Shown here one piece after another: positions 40,801-52,959 of a stretch of 64,000 nt of DNA (within the stretch, counting starts at the first letter, position 1; every line of letters starts with the position of its first letter). The position numbers were made by a program, and so were the translations under genes. The notes under the pieces were generated by a model. It was not told the DNA's origin. It ran no database searches and saw only the letters and a program-made list of their open reading frames with translations. Source of the stretch: Mansonella perstans (taxonomy: Eukaryota; Nematoda; Chromadorea; Rhabditida; Onchocercidae); contig JBAMDO010000577.1 in the NCBI GenBank assembly GCA_037074765.1, positions 620,001 to 684,000 of the forward strand, written 5' to 3'.

Positions 40801-43269
40801 AAACCAATGCATTAACTTTATCTGGAAAGAGAATAAAATATTACCAAAAATACAAAAAAAGCAAGTTCACTTTTCAAACCTACACTGGAATAATATTCAA
40901 CTCCTATATGCTAATGGAATCGTTATGCAAAATGGAATCTGTCCTCTTCCTTCTTTTCGGATTTAAGCAGAATAATAATCCGAAAAACACTATGAAAAAA
41001 CGAATGATATAAAAAGCACAATTTCAAAATTACAACAGTCTTCAGCATTACTAAAACATATTTTAAAGAATCAACTACGATTATGATTACCAGAAAGTTT
41101 ACAAATAAGAAATAATTAGCACGAAATAGATTCTCAATACTGGCCAGACATAAATTCTTATTTTTGCAATAGAACTCACTTTTAATCAGCATCCTCATCA
41201 ACAGCGTCCTACCATTACTATCGATGATATTTACATCTGCATGATAATTAACTAAAGATGATGCAATTTCCATCTGATCAGATTCCAGTGCCAATTCCAA
41301 AGGAAAAGTACTGCCTACTTCTTCATTGCATATGCTGGGTAACTTCAACAATTCATGTTTCGAACAGGAAAAAGAACTTTATGAAATAAATAACAAGTTC
41401 TGAGAAATGACAAGATTTATGAATAAAATATCGAAATCAAATTTCCAAAATTTCTCATCTATTAAAAAACGAATTGCTAAAAGTCATTTTACTTTTCCGT
41501 CTAACTTTTAATAATAATAAGAAATAAAATTTTATCTTTTGCAATAAAGGCCAATTTATGAAAAAGATAAACGAATGCAAAAGTTACATCCGTCCAACTC
41601 ACTGATTAAAGGAAAAAAGTCCATAACATGAAAGGAAAAAAAGGAAATAAACTTACTTCCTGAAAATGTTCAGTAAAAAATAGCAGCAATATATCACTAC
41701 GCTTCAGATGAATAATTGAATGTAATACATGTTCAGAACAGCTGAAATTTATCATTAATATTTCCATTTTGATGGAACTGAATCAAAGTATGGGAAAAAA
41801 CGCCATTTTATCAGTTTTCTTTATCATCACTTAGTTTACCAAATGAACTATTCAGTGTTGAAAGCGACAGGACTTCAATGTTCTCACTGTAAAAATGAGA
41901 TACGTTGCTAAGCAAATTTAAACTAAATCACTTCTGGTAGACGATATTAAGAATAAAAATAGGAGAAAAAAAAATCAAATGAAATTGTCAGAATGAAATT
42001 GTCAAAATTATCAATAAGAAACAATAAAGAGCAAGCTTCTTTGCTAACCTCTTGATAAGATCATATAATAATGAAGCAGACATTTTACTAAAATCATCAA
42101 CTCCACTGAAGTCACTCCAATTTGCTTTAATCATTTTTTCACAGTTGTCTTTTAAGCGTACCAAGTCATTTTTGGTTGCAAATTCATACAACATCAAACA
42201 GCTGTCATAATCAACTCGACCCAGCAGAAGCAATTCACATCTGAAATTAGTACTAAAACAAAATCACCAGCGTATCAACCAATCTTTGCTGATTCTTTTC
42301 TTTCTTCCGACTATTTATAACTAATCAATTCAATATCTAAAACACTCAGGATGGAAATGAGGGATGGAAGAAGTAAAAAGAGCATCGTGTCGTATTTCAT
42401 GCAGTTGTTGGACAAAGTTTAAGAAAATGAAAATTTTGAAATTCTTTCAAAATAACCTCATCTGTAAGTCTAAAAAGCGGTACTTAACGGCTGCTGTGAA
42501 TATCTGCATCAAACAATGATTTCCAAGAAGACCGTCTACGTGATCCGTGTATACCCACTTCAACACAGCACGGCCTATGTTGTAAGTAATATCTGCAAAA
42601 AGCAAAACAAAATGATACATTTTCAAGTTAGGTTGAAATTTTTGAAAAAAAATGTGAACTAGCACAACAGCACAACTCAGTCTCTACTTTAACATATGAG
42701 CTTTATATTTCAAAAATATGCGAAAATGTGAACTAATTTGCAGAATTATCGGAATATACATAATGAAAGAAATATATCACAGTTATGACCTTCAAACTTA
42801 ATGCGATCAATTGTCGCAAGATCATTCCAATAATCTGTTCTTGTTGCAATCACTAAACGATGACCACGAAACTGATATCCATCACAATCAATTGTTATAT
42901 CGCTATAAAGAAATTTATTTCATATAAAACTTAAAAATAATTTCAATTTAATCGGCAGCAAAAGTCAAAAAGTTCCTCAGTGAAGAGGTAATGATTAATC
43001 TATGAAATTACTTGAAGAAAACCTTTATCACGAAAGAAAGAGAACTGAATCACAAGATAAAAAAATCTCGACCTATACAAATCGTTGTCATAAATTTCAG
43101 AAATTTTCGTCATAAGCTTTTGAATGAATGAAATTTTCGAAGCATCAGCAATACAAGCTCCACTATTTGCCGAAGCTGTAGCCAATATATCATAATGTTT
43201 CTGCAAATCGGCATAATTCTGCAGCAAGTTAACATGCTCCTCTTGAAGTGATTTTACGAAATTCGGCAT
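34869..43269 (-). CDS. ANKFY1: Rabankyrin-5 / ANKFY1 orthologue (BTB, ankyrin repeats, FYVE)
   Basis: In animals Rabankyrin-5 is a Rab5 effector that binds PI3P on early endosomes and promotes macropinocytosis and endosome fusion. Twenty-two - strand exons from 43269-43073 to 34995-34869 join in phase to 1,115 residues, close to the human length (about 1,170). Order: N-terminal coiled coil (about 1-45), BTB domain (DLYSDITIDCDGYQFRGHRL, about 64-165), a BACK-like stretch with SASLLYDLIK, then about 20 ankyrin repeats over roughly residues 230-960 (for example DAEGRSAIHLAV, ADGLTPLHIAAYNNHETL), and a C-terminal FYVE finger with EPCWADGHSCSEC, RKHHCRHCGR and VCARC. The PI3P-binding R(K)HHCR basic motif is intact. 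AATAAA follows the stop by about 8 bp. The amidase gene upstream on the same strand ends 1.2 kb before this start. Confidence 0.95.
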
Positions 43270-44483
43270 TGCTATGTTCCAACAAGTTGTTTCTCCATTC
43301 CAGCAATTACCCTAAAATTAATTACAAAAATTTTCTTAGCAGTAAGATGTTTTATAACGCACAAATCTGTTATGCAAAAAAAAATCAAGTAAAACAGCTT
43401 TGAAAATAACGAAACATTTCATCTCCGAAGCACTTCTACGTGAAATTCAACGTCGAAAAAAAAAGACGCAGCTGAACTGATTTATACTGCAATGCAATAT
43501 TTCCATTTGGCATAGAGGCAAGGAAGTTAGCATCGACATCATTACTAAAAACAATGGTCGAAGTTCATTTACAACAGCTCAGATATAATTCTGCATTCAG
43601 TTTTATCACTTCTGGAAGAGATTTACATGGAGAATGACCATGCGATTCTTGTTAGAGTGACCAATTCTATATTTGTATAGTATGAAAGATTTTTAAGAAA
43701 GCTTGGTGTACAACCACTCTTCATTACGTTGATAACAAGCGATACTTTATTTGTTACGTAATAAATTACTCATAGAAAGATAGAAAAATATGGAAAGCAA
43801 ATCAAATAAAGGTAAAGGAAAAAATCAATGATAAATGAAATGCTCAAATAAACTGGCCAAGAAATTACAGATATTATATATTTCAACGATCACGAAGTGA
43901 CAAAATAAGCATAGAACTCTTAATTACATTAGTAAATTGCACTGCTAGAAAGATATGATCTATTTTTAGAATTTTCTACATTTCATAAATTATCGAAAGT
44001 TGAAAGTTAATGAAGACTGAAGAAAATACATATGATGCCAACTGCAGATGACATGAAATGTAGCCAATAAAATGATTCCTACATTTGCTTTTTTTCAGAA
44101 ATGTGCGGAGAGAACAAAATTAAACATTCAGAAAAACATGTCATAGCATTGGATGGGAAAAAGACAAACGAAATGATAACATTGTTTAGAAAAGGAAAAG
44201 AAACTGCATAAAAATAATAAGCTTTCATTAATTCAAAAAATCATCATAGAGAAGTAAATGTGTCTTAAGCAGATCAAGTTTACCAAAAATTAATCAGTAA
44301 CTACTTCAGCAAAACAAATCGGCAACTCTAAAATAAGCAATGAACTCGATATAGATGGACTAAAAAAATTGTAGATTTCTTTTTCGAAGATTATTTCTGT
44401 ATATGGAGCTATCATTCCAAAATGTATTAAAGTTTTTTAGTAATAAATGATTCTACTGATGGAATAATTTGTCACAGAATAAA
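43270..44483. other. Intergenic region between Rabankyrin-5 and the amidase
   Basis: About 1.2 kb, AT-rich. It separates the stop of the amidase (44484) from the start of Rabankyrin-5 (43269) on the same strand. I see no exon on either strand. It is short enough that co-transcription with trans-splicing cannot be excluded. Confidence 0.45.
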
Positions 44484-47400
44484 TCAGGTATTCAAAGGTT
44501 GCCAGCCTCCAAATCCTTTTTCCAATTCCTGAGCCACTGCTATCAATAAGGAATCAGATCCTGGTGCACCAATGACTTGTACACCAAGCGGAATACCATG
44601 ACTGTTTGAACCAATTGGACACTGTACGGCCGGAAGAGCCAACGTATTCCATATAGCAGTATAAGCGAAATTTAATGGTGTGAACAACGGTTGGTGATGA
44701 TAAGGTGCCTCAGTTGGAAACGATGGGAACAGCAGAATACCATTATCTGATAAAAGTTCCGTAATTTCTCGACTTAGTCGATCTCGTTGAGCCCTTAGCT
44801 GAAAAGAGTTATTTTGATATAAGTGTTAAATGTTATGCAGCATCTTCTGATGAATTACAATTCATCAAGTTAATTCTTATGAAATGAAGCTGCGCTTTAT
44901 TTTAGAAAGTGATAGCACAGCTTTCAAAAAAAAAAAAAAGAAAAATAATAAAAAAATGAGACTTCCCGAATAATCACTTTCTAAGTAACCGAAAACTAAA
45001 TTTAAGGCAAAGTTACCTTTTGCTTATGTTCTTCATTGAATGGTATAAAATGTTCGTCCACAATTCCCGTAATAATAGCTGGTAATGTATGCACTGATTT
45101 ACCCGTTAACCACTTGAACAATTCAGCGAAACAATTTAAATGAATCTAGAAACGCGATAAATTATATGAAACGTTAATTTTGAAATTTAAATCCTTTCGT
45201 TTCTACATGCAAAGAAAAACTAATAATTCATCCTACATATAATGAGCACAATTTATAATACACTTCGTATGATTCAGAAATGCCATAAACAGTAGCAGTT
45301 GAAGAAAGGAATTGTGATTATTTAAAATGGAAGGATGAAGTAATTATAACAGAAGCTTTTGAAGATGCAAAAAAAGAATACGATTTACCTTCAAATCAGT
45401 CATTTCCATGGCAAATTTCGGAGCATTTGCAACATCCATACTTGTTAAAAAAAATTCAAGCGCGTAATGAACAAGTGGTGGATCTATACGAACAGCGCAT
45501 AGATCATATTTAATTTCAAAATAGCGAACCACCTGAAAATAAAGACACGAATTTTACAAATACATCAATCAACCACGTTACTAACTGAAAATAATAAAAG
45601 TCATCTCCTTATCTTTCTAGTTAAACAAGTACTGGGAGGAAAAAATGGAGTATAAAGAAGTTAAAAATAAAAAAGAGAATAACTTCTTAGCAAAGAATTA
45701 AATAAAAACACCAACATCCACATTAACTAAGTATGCAGAAAAACACCTGTGGGTATTGATTCCACTTAATCAAACGAAATTCAGAAAGTCTCACTACATA
45801 ATCTGCTAAAATCCGTATTTTCCAAACATTAACTTAACGCCCTATTACAACGCTGCATGCGCAGTTTCCTATTTCTGCAACACGTCAACACGTCACACCA
45901 ATATCACAGATATGAAAACTTTGATTCACAATAAGTAGATGGTTGTAATCCAATCATTAAAACTACTTTCTTTCTTTAGTGTTTGAAAAACTTCTCCATT
46001 CATATTTTGCACCAAAGGTATCTTCAGGCCTTCCATATAGAAAACGCGTATTTTCTTCATATTATATGGTGCGTTCAGTTGTAACAAATTCTTGTTTTCA
46101 CTTCCAGCAAAGACCTGTATGTTAAATCATTAAAATACCGCACAATGCAAAAATATGGGAGATTGAATATTCAGATAAGATTGACGATAACAAAAAGTCT
46201 GAAACAGACTCTTAATAAAATAGACAAATCTTCCGCGTAACGACATATAGGACCAATAAGTAGCATTTTTTCAGTACGGTATCCACTTAGATGTGGTAAA
46301 TGTCCTTCCAATGGTATCACACCTAAATATGACCAAAACTTTCTGGAATCCAAAAAAGCATAATTGAATATAAAAATTATTATTTATGATTTTTGCGGCA
46401 AATCATGAGAAGATTAAAAGCTCTGCAAATGAATGTTATGTAAATAAATTGGCAATCATTCTATATTAGGAATCTGATTTTGTAAAATATTTTAGTGCAC
46501 AAAATAAAACAACAAAAAGGAATGTACCCGAAGTCGGTTTGAGGCCGAAAACTCCATTAAAATAACAAGGTATACGAATTGAACCAGCGATATCACTACC
46601 AATCCCGATTACTGAACCCGCAGCGGAAATTAATGCAGCTTCTCCGCCGCTACTACCGCCGGATATTCGTCTACTATCATATGGGTTTCTGGTACGACCG
46701 TAAATGACATTCACTGATTCCCACCACATGCATACCTCTGGAACATTACTCACTGCAAGAAGGATTGCACCGGCGTTTTTCATCCTGCAAAGACGCGCAA
46801 GACAATTTAAGTGTGCAAGACGACTGAAATTTGATGTTACATCACTTTTCGATATATTTAACTGAAAATGTGTTGGGGAGATTTTCATTAACTATCAAAG
46901 TGAAAGAACCTTTGCACAACGACCGCATCCTTTCTACTTACAGACTTTTTCCGATATGAAATGCCAAGAGTGCAAAGCAAACCATCCACCTCAATAGAAT
47001 CCTTCAAAGTAAAAGGCACACCGAGCAATGGCTTTGTTATAGCAAGCTGAAAACAACCGATATGCCTTAACTTGACAATTAAATCTTATTTAGATACAAA
47101 TTTACATGTGAATATTCGTAGCTGCAAAAACTCCTCTTCAAATACTTGACTTAGTTTATCCTTGTAAATATTAGTAACACTATAAGTATTGTACGAAATT
47201 GTTTTAAGAGAAAATGTTCGACAACACTTTGATCTTAGAAGCATTACAGGCCTATTAAAATAAATGATGCAAAGATGTACACTTTTGAAGTTCTCGCTGT
47301 CAGTGTCAAGGCTTGCCAACATTTCATCAATTTCTTGAGCCTTTATTAGTGCTTCTTTAAAGTTCATCTGAACAACCGCATTAATTATTCCATTGACTTC

Positions 47401-47955
47401 CTTGATGCGCCTAATATAAGCTTCAACCAGGCTGAGGCTTGTTATCTGAACACATCAATGTTTAAAAAATCGTAACGCAGTTTTTAATAACTTCATCTTC
47501 AACTTTTGGATATCATTATATTGGGTTTTATCCATTTCCACAAGAATCTCAATTTTTGCTCAAAAGGAAAAATAAAAACATTTCCTGCGATCTATAAAAC
47601 TATAAACTTAAAAAAAGGTTTAACACACTATGTGATTCGTTATTATATGGTTTTTTTCAAACTAATTAAAACCATCATATTAAATTAGTGATCATGTACT
47701 GAATATGCAGATATGCTAAGTTAAAAAAAAAAGTTCAATTACTTGAAAACTTTTTATTACCTCTCGATTTCGGATCATTTGAGCAGCTCTTGTTGCACTT
47801 ATCGTTAATAATTTATCTCGTGGCGAACCAATCGCTTCTTTTGATAAAAAATAATAGATGAATGAGAAAAGATAGTGAATGAGAGAGAAATATATCCACG
47901 AAATGATGAACAACAATGGCCTTAACGTCTTCACAACAGTAAATAACACAGCCAT
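44484..47955 (-). CDS. Fatty-acid amide hydrolase 2-like amidase (frame break at the end of exon 6)
   Basis: Amidase-signature serine hydrolase resembling FAAH-2, which cleaves fatty-acid amides at membranes. Exons on the - strand: 47955-47761, 47445-47281, 47046-46910, 46784-46528, 46322-46210, 46114-about 45967, 45532-45389, 45145-45017 and 44798-44484. The N-terminus has a TM anchor (about 9-40, LFIISWIYFSLIHYLF). The Ser-Ser-Lys triad is present by alignment to FAAH: Lys135 (FTLKDSIEV), Ser210 (ISGGSSGGE) and Ser234 (GSDIAGSIRIP). The usual GG before the nucleophile is AG. The C-terminus has NFAYTAIWNTLALPAVQCP and ends FGGW plus five residues. Without one extra AAAG at 45967-45978 the model gives 532 aa, the human FAAH-2 length. 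As written, the exon 6/7 join is out of frame. It could be an active gene with an assembly error, a polymorphism, or a decaying copy. A trans-splice acceptor lies at 47967-47969. Confidence 0.9.
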
Positions 47956-48662
47956 TTTGGTATAACCTGCAAAGAATATTCTTTCATTTAACTTCATCAT
48001 TCAACGTAATTACAACGAAAGATCGAAAATACATGGATGAAAACTTTTTAATTAAAATAATAATTGCAATAACTGCCATTCCTCTCTTACACTATTATCC
48101 ATTTTACAATCTTATAAATTAAATTTAAAATTTGCATAGATTTTCAACCACTGAACACTTCCTTCCCATCTATTTGTGGTAATTATTGAACGGATATTTT
48201 ACATAATGCCAACAGATCATCGCTTGGCATGGCATATTGCTTCGCCAATTTTAGAGCCATTTTTAAAATTTTATTGCTTGAAGCTCAGCTTTTTTTAAAA
48301 TTTGTGAAATAATCTGTAAAGGCTTGCATATATTTCTGATTTCTCTCACATTTATTAAGATTTTAAATCTAAAGCTGATTAAAGTTTGAAAAGTGAAACC
48401 TTCATATGATGTTCATTCCTGTACTGAGATCCTATTCGATAAGCATAACGTATTCAAACATTCGTTCTTGTTAAGGTTGTCAAATAATCAAAAAATTAAT
48501 TCAAAGTTTTGAAATTTTATCAACATAAAAGTGTTATCTAGTAAATGTAAAAATTAATTTGCAAATTTTGATTTGAAAATTTAACATCGTATTCAATGAT
48601 TTGTTTTTCATTCTTTTGCTGTTGAAAAGAGGAGAAAGGTAGTTAAATATCAGTTCAATTCT
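47956..48662. promoter_or_regulatory. Divergent intergenic region, amidase and repeat-protein genes
   Basis: About 700 bp separate the start of the - strand amidase (47955) from the start of the + strand repeat protein (48663). Both genes read outward, so shared or bidirectional promoter elements are likely here. No specific motif could be assigned. The amidase acceptor TTTGCAG (reverse strand, 47967-47973) lies at its left edge. Confidence 0.45.
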
Positions 48663-50699
48663 ATGGCAGCATTAGATACGGTACTGGCTGTTTTATTCCT
48701 TATTTTTATATGGTTTGGTTGGCACGAAATCATCCCAAAAATTCTATCGAAGTAAGCCGAGTACGAAACCTACAGTATGCTAAACTTTTGCGCTTTCAGT
48801 ATCAGTTATCTTTTCTTGTATCAAATAAATTATCTCTTACCTGTTGAATTATCTACAATTACCAATTTATTCCTCAGTCACAGAACATGAAGTTTCCTTT
48901 TCCGGAAATGATACAAAAATATTTCGGTAGGGAAATGAGATGAGATGACTAATATAGAAAGCATTAAAATGAGAAAATGTAGAAAATGAAGCGTACAAAA
49001 AAGAATTTTTGGTTGAAATATTAACTTTTTTCTGAGATTATTGGATATCAAAAATGTTTACTGCAATAATATGCTAAAATTACAAAGTAAAAAGAAAACT
49101 TATGTCTTGAAATGTTCATATATGCATTATATTTCAGATAAGTTCGGCAGAAACTGAAAGCATTACATATATTTCAAATTTCAGATTAACATTTAAGAAA
49201 GAAGAAGTTCAATCGGAAATGGATGCCCAGAATTCGGTCATAAGTAGTAGCCAAACATCTCAGATGAACATTGTACGCGCAAAAAATCCGAACTCATTTG
49301 TAAGCTGTAGTCAAACATCCATGATGGACATTCTACGCACAGAAAATCCGGACTCACCCATAAACAGTAGCCAAACATCCAAGATGGACATTTTATGCGC
49401 AGAAAATCTGGACTCATCCATAAACAGGAGCCAAACATCCAAGATGGACATTCTACGCGCAGAAAATCCGGACTCATCCATAAACAGGAGCCAAACATCC
49501 AAGATGGACATTCTACGCGCAGAAAATCCGGACTCACCCATAAACAGGAGCCAAACATCCAAAATGGACATTCTACGCACAAATAATTCGAGCTCATCCA
49601 TAAACAGCAGCCAAACATCCATGATGGAAACTTTAAGCGCAGAAAATTCGTGGCGAACGAATGAAATTTCTTCAACTCATGTTTCGAATACAAATAGTTC
49701 TGTAGAAATTGCAACAAAGAATTTACCGATTCAGAAGTCAGGACAAAGTATAGAGGATTCAACAACAATCCAGAATGATGATCCGTTGGCTAGAAACAAA
49801 TCAATTCTCAACGAGTACCATTTGAAAATTTCATCACCCTTTTTAGAATCTGTAAATGCGTCAGAAAGTTTCGGGAATATATCAGTTGATGAAATGTTAT
49901 CAAAAGATGTTTTATTTAGCGAATTTACTTCGTCATCTCTGGAAACTGGACTCATCGTAACGGATTTAACTGCGGAAGAGCCAAGTGCGCAGAGAGCAAC
50001 TTCAGTTCTTCAACTAAATAGTCCACTGGAAGTAAACGACACAGATACGATGGGATCAATCCAAGATAACACATCAATATTACAATGCAAAACTGCAAGA
50101 GATGGCAATTCGGTAGCAAAACAGAAGACTGATTATTCCATAACAAAGCTTAAATCGACTGATACTGTATCACTGCTGAACAATAATACTGATACTGATC
50201 CAAATATATCAGCTGATTCTACATTTGATTTTAAATTGGTGAAAAAGTATTTTGCTAATAATCGTTCTAATTCGGATTCTAAATCTAAATCTACCATCAT
50301 CGAAGCAACATGGGAACAGAAGCAAGATGAAATGACCACTGATAATAATTTTGTATGTTAATGATATACCAAAAAAATTGAAGATATTTTTCCCTCTTTC
50401 AGTACCACTCGGTGATAGCATAAAAACATATGAATAGTGAAAGTTAGCTAAAATTCAGGACAGGAATAACTTTGTTAAAAAAAGTTTTTTGAAATTGTAG
50501 TTGACAATGCATACCAATTTAAACATTTAACTCATAAACTATTTTTTCAAGATTATTAACAAAATTTCAGATTTTTTTCAAGTTCAAACCTTAGAATTTA
50601 TTCTATCTTTAGGAAACAAGCACTTCATCTGGCACATTCGTCACTGCTAATCACGAACCGACAATATTTGACTTGGAAGCTTATTTAAATACAGATTAA
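48663..50699 (+). CDS. Membrane-anchored Ser/Asn-rich protein with 20-residue tandem repeats
   Basis: I do not recognise the family. Three exons, 48663-48751, 49185-50352 and 50613-50699, join in phase to 447 residues. Exon 1 encodes an N-terminal membrane span (LDTVLAVLFLIFIWFGW, about residues 4-20) followed by a short basic region. Exon 2 opens with KKEEVQSEMDAQ and then runs through about seven repeats of 20 residues (consensus SQTSKMDILRAENPDSSIN). The rest is low-complexity, rich in Ser, Thr, Asn and Asp, with no cysteine pattern. Exon 3 encodes an acidic C-terminus ending LEAYLNTD. The single N-terminal span without a clear cleavage site suggests an anchored protein with a large, probably disordered domain. 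Its side of the membrane is unknown. It is divergent from the amidase gene. Splice sites (GTAAGC/TTTCAG, GTATGT/TTTAG) support a real gene. Confidence 0.75.
49201..49650 (+). repeat. Coding 60-bp minisatellite
   Basis: The period is exactly 60 bp. Six well-conserved units fill 49261-49620, with degenerate half-matching units on either side (49201-49260 and 49621-49650). Units 49381-49560 are nearly identical in DNA, including at third positions, so they have duplicated or been homogenised recently. The unit encodes 20 residues in the repeat-protein frame. Confidence 0.95.
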
Positions 50700-52079
50700 G
50701 AGCATGAAGAAATTTTCATTGCAAAAAAAAGACATACTAAAAATTTATCGATTAAATGAAAGAAATTTTGACTTTGATGCTGTAATCTTGTGATCCACTA
50801 CAAATATAATGATTTACTATTAATGTCTCGGACCTTACTATTAATATCTCGGTAAAATTATTCATGCTTTTATCCGCGTTGCATCCATGACATTAGTTTA
50901 AATTACAAATTAATGATTGGCAATTCAATAAGCTCATCATCTACTCCAAACCATTTCTTAATTACTCCATTTCACAAGTAATTTTCTTTTCCTGCTTTTT
51001 ATTCCCTAAGATATTAATTTTCAAATCAAAAGAGATTTTTTTAATTCAATAAGTTTTAATGCATAAATTGGTTCGAAGCTTACTGAATCTTACCAAATGA
51101 ACTGTGATCTAAAAAGCCAAGTGCTTGCATTACTTCAGTTCTTTTTGAAATCTGTTTTTTCTGGGAATGCTTTCTTCATATTTGCGTTAAACTATAATTT
51201 GAATTTTCGACTACGGAGAAGAAAAGTATTTAAAACTAAATCTGTATATTAAAATTCAAGTATAGAATAGGGAATCGAAAATGGATCAAGAGATATAATA
51301 ATAAATTGGAAGCAATGAACAGCAATGTTGAATAAACATGGGAAGTTTTTACTTTCATTTCGTATGCAACCTAATTTGAAGCATCTTTATTAGTTAGCTA
51401 TCAATTAGTACAAAATTAGTTTATGGTAAAAATAAGTGATGTTTTCTCTCTTCAACTTTAATTGTCTTATTGTAATATGCAAATCAGTTCATATCATAAC
51501 CATATTGATGGATGTTATTGTCAAAGTTTAACTTATGTTTTCTTTTTAGGTCAGATAATGCTGTTATTAACAAAGATGCTAATCAGCACTAATTACATTC
51601 ACATATCTGATTTATATAACAAAAATGTTTTAGTGCAGTAAAACTAGATTATGAGTGCATCATATAGAAATTCAAGAAAACAAAAACATTAAATGACAGC
51701 TAATACTGTTTTCTTTTCTTGACCAGTGACCTTTTCTTCCTCTTACCATTCTCATCCTCCTGCTCTGACGACGCGTTTACCATTACGGAACGTGATAAAT
51801 CACTTTCCTCTGATATGTTCCTTCATTACGGAATTAGTTGTTTGCATCACAGATCAGTGGCATAAAATCACAGTGGATTTTCACTATGATTTAAAACTAG
51901 CAAAAAAATGAGAAATGAGAAAATAGAATGAAATACAGGAAAAATTTATGAGGAACAGACGAAGCTCAAAATGCTAGCAATGAATTCTAATTAAACGATC
52001 ATGAAAAGACTGCGGTTGATATGGAAGTGAATATTGATTAATTTGAACGCTCTGCACTCTTTCAATCAATCTCATTAAC
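50700..52079. other. Convergent intergenic region
   Basis: About 1.4 kb between the stop of the repeat-protein gene (+) and the stop of the small membrane protein (-). No exon is supported. A + strand ORF at 51726-51911 has no splice context or known similarity. The 3' UTRs of both neighbours should fall here. Confidence 0.45.
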
Positions 52080-52959
52080 TCAAGGGCAAGAAGAATGATA
52101 CCTGAGTGGTTTCACTACAGCGGCACTTCTTGCGGTTTCAAGTTTTGGTTTAATAAATCTCTCGGACTTTGCCCCTTTGAAATTATTTTGCTGATCTAAC
52201 GGTAACTTCATCAGTCTGAAAAAAAAAATTACACCTAAGTATGTATCATTGTTTTCCACTTCTCTTCTGTTTTTTGCTTCTGACGATCATGACTTGGCCA
52301 TACTTTTCTCTTACTCATCTATCACCATCAGAAATACAACACAACCTTCTAGATCCATACGGTTTCTCTGCGATTATTTCATAGTTTTGTTTTTGCCGAA
52401 AAACATTGCATAGAAACATGATAAAGACTGTTAAAAGGATGATGATAGTTGGGAGTGAAATTATCTATAAAACAATAATTAAAATGGAATGATATTTCAT
52501 ATTTTGGAGCTTATTTCAAAATTAACAAAAAACAGACAGTGGGAAAGAATTAAACAGTATGACATATGACATCTTTCCAAAATGCTCTATTTTATTTCCA
52601 ATTTTTCACAAAACTGAATAATAATCAAATGAAAGAACTCAGAAAATTGCAACATATTTCACAAACACTTTAATTTAAGATATTAAATTACTCCTGTTAT
52701 TGATTCGTAATTACTTGAATGGAATTTCACAAAATGTAAAATTGCGGCTAAGTATTATCCAAAAGGTACTAATTAACGACAAAGCACTAGTCACTTTCAG
52801 AGCCTATCCACCTAAAAGCATCAGTTTTTAGTCAGTAAATGAATACTCATAATTAGAAATGAGAGAAAAACTAACGATAATAAAAGTGAAAAGTGAAACG
52901 CATAGCTGTCCAATGCAGAATGCCTGATCACTTTCATTTCTCGCCGCTATGGTGAGCAT
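52080..52959 (-). CDS. Small single-pass membrane protein, 112 aa, unrecognised
   Basis: I do not recognise this family. Three - strand exons, 52959-52876, 52464-52346 and 52215-52080, join in phase from an ATG to TGA and give 112 residues. The protein starts MLTIAARNESDQAFCIGQ and then has one long hydrophobic segment (CVSLFTFIIIISLPTIII and onward, about residues 20-50) that spans the exon 1/2 junction. A Lys/Arg-rich cytosolic-type tail follows, including FRQKQNYEIIAEKPYGSRR and KGAKSERFIKPK. The short N-terminus with an NES glycosylation-type sequon and the basic tail suggest a type I or III orientation, N-out. The chain rests on splice consistency (GTTAGT, TATAG, GTTGTG and CAG sites) and not on homology, so it remains tentative. 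Confidence 0.5.

Noticed and set aside
46936..46942. Strong GTAAGT donor inside amidase exon 3
   Set aside because: Splicing there would lose the conserved KDAVVVQR stretch and break phase with exon 4; the donor after 46910 restores both.
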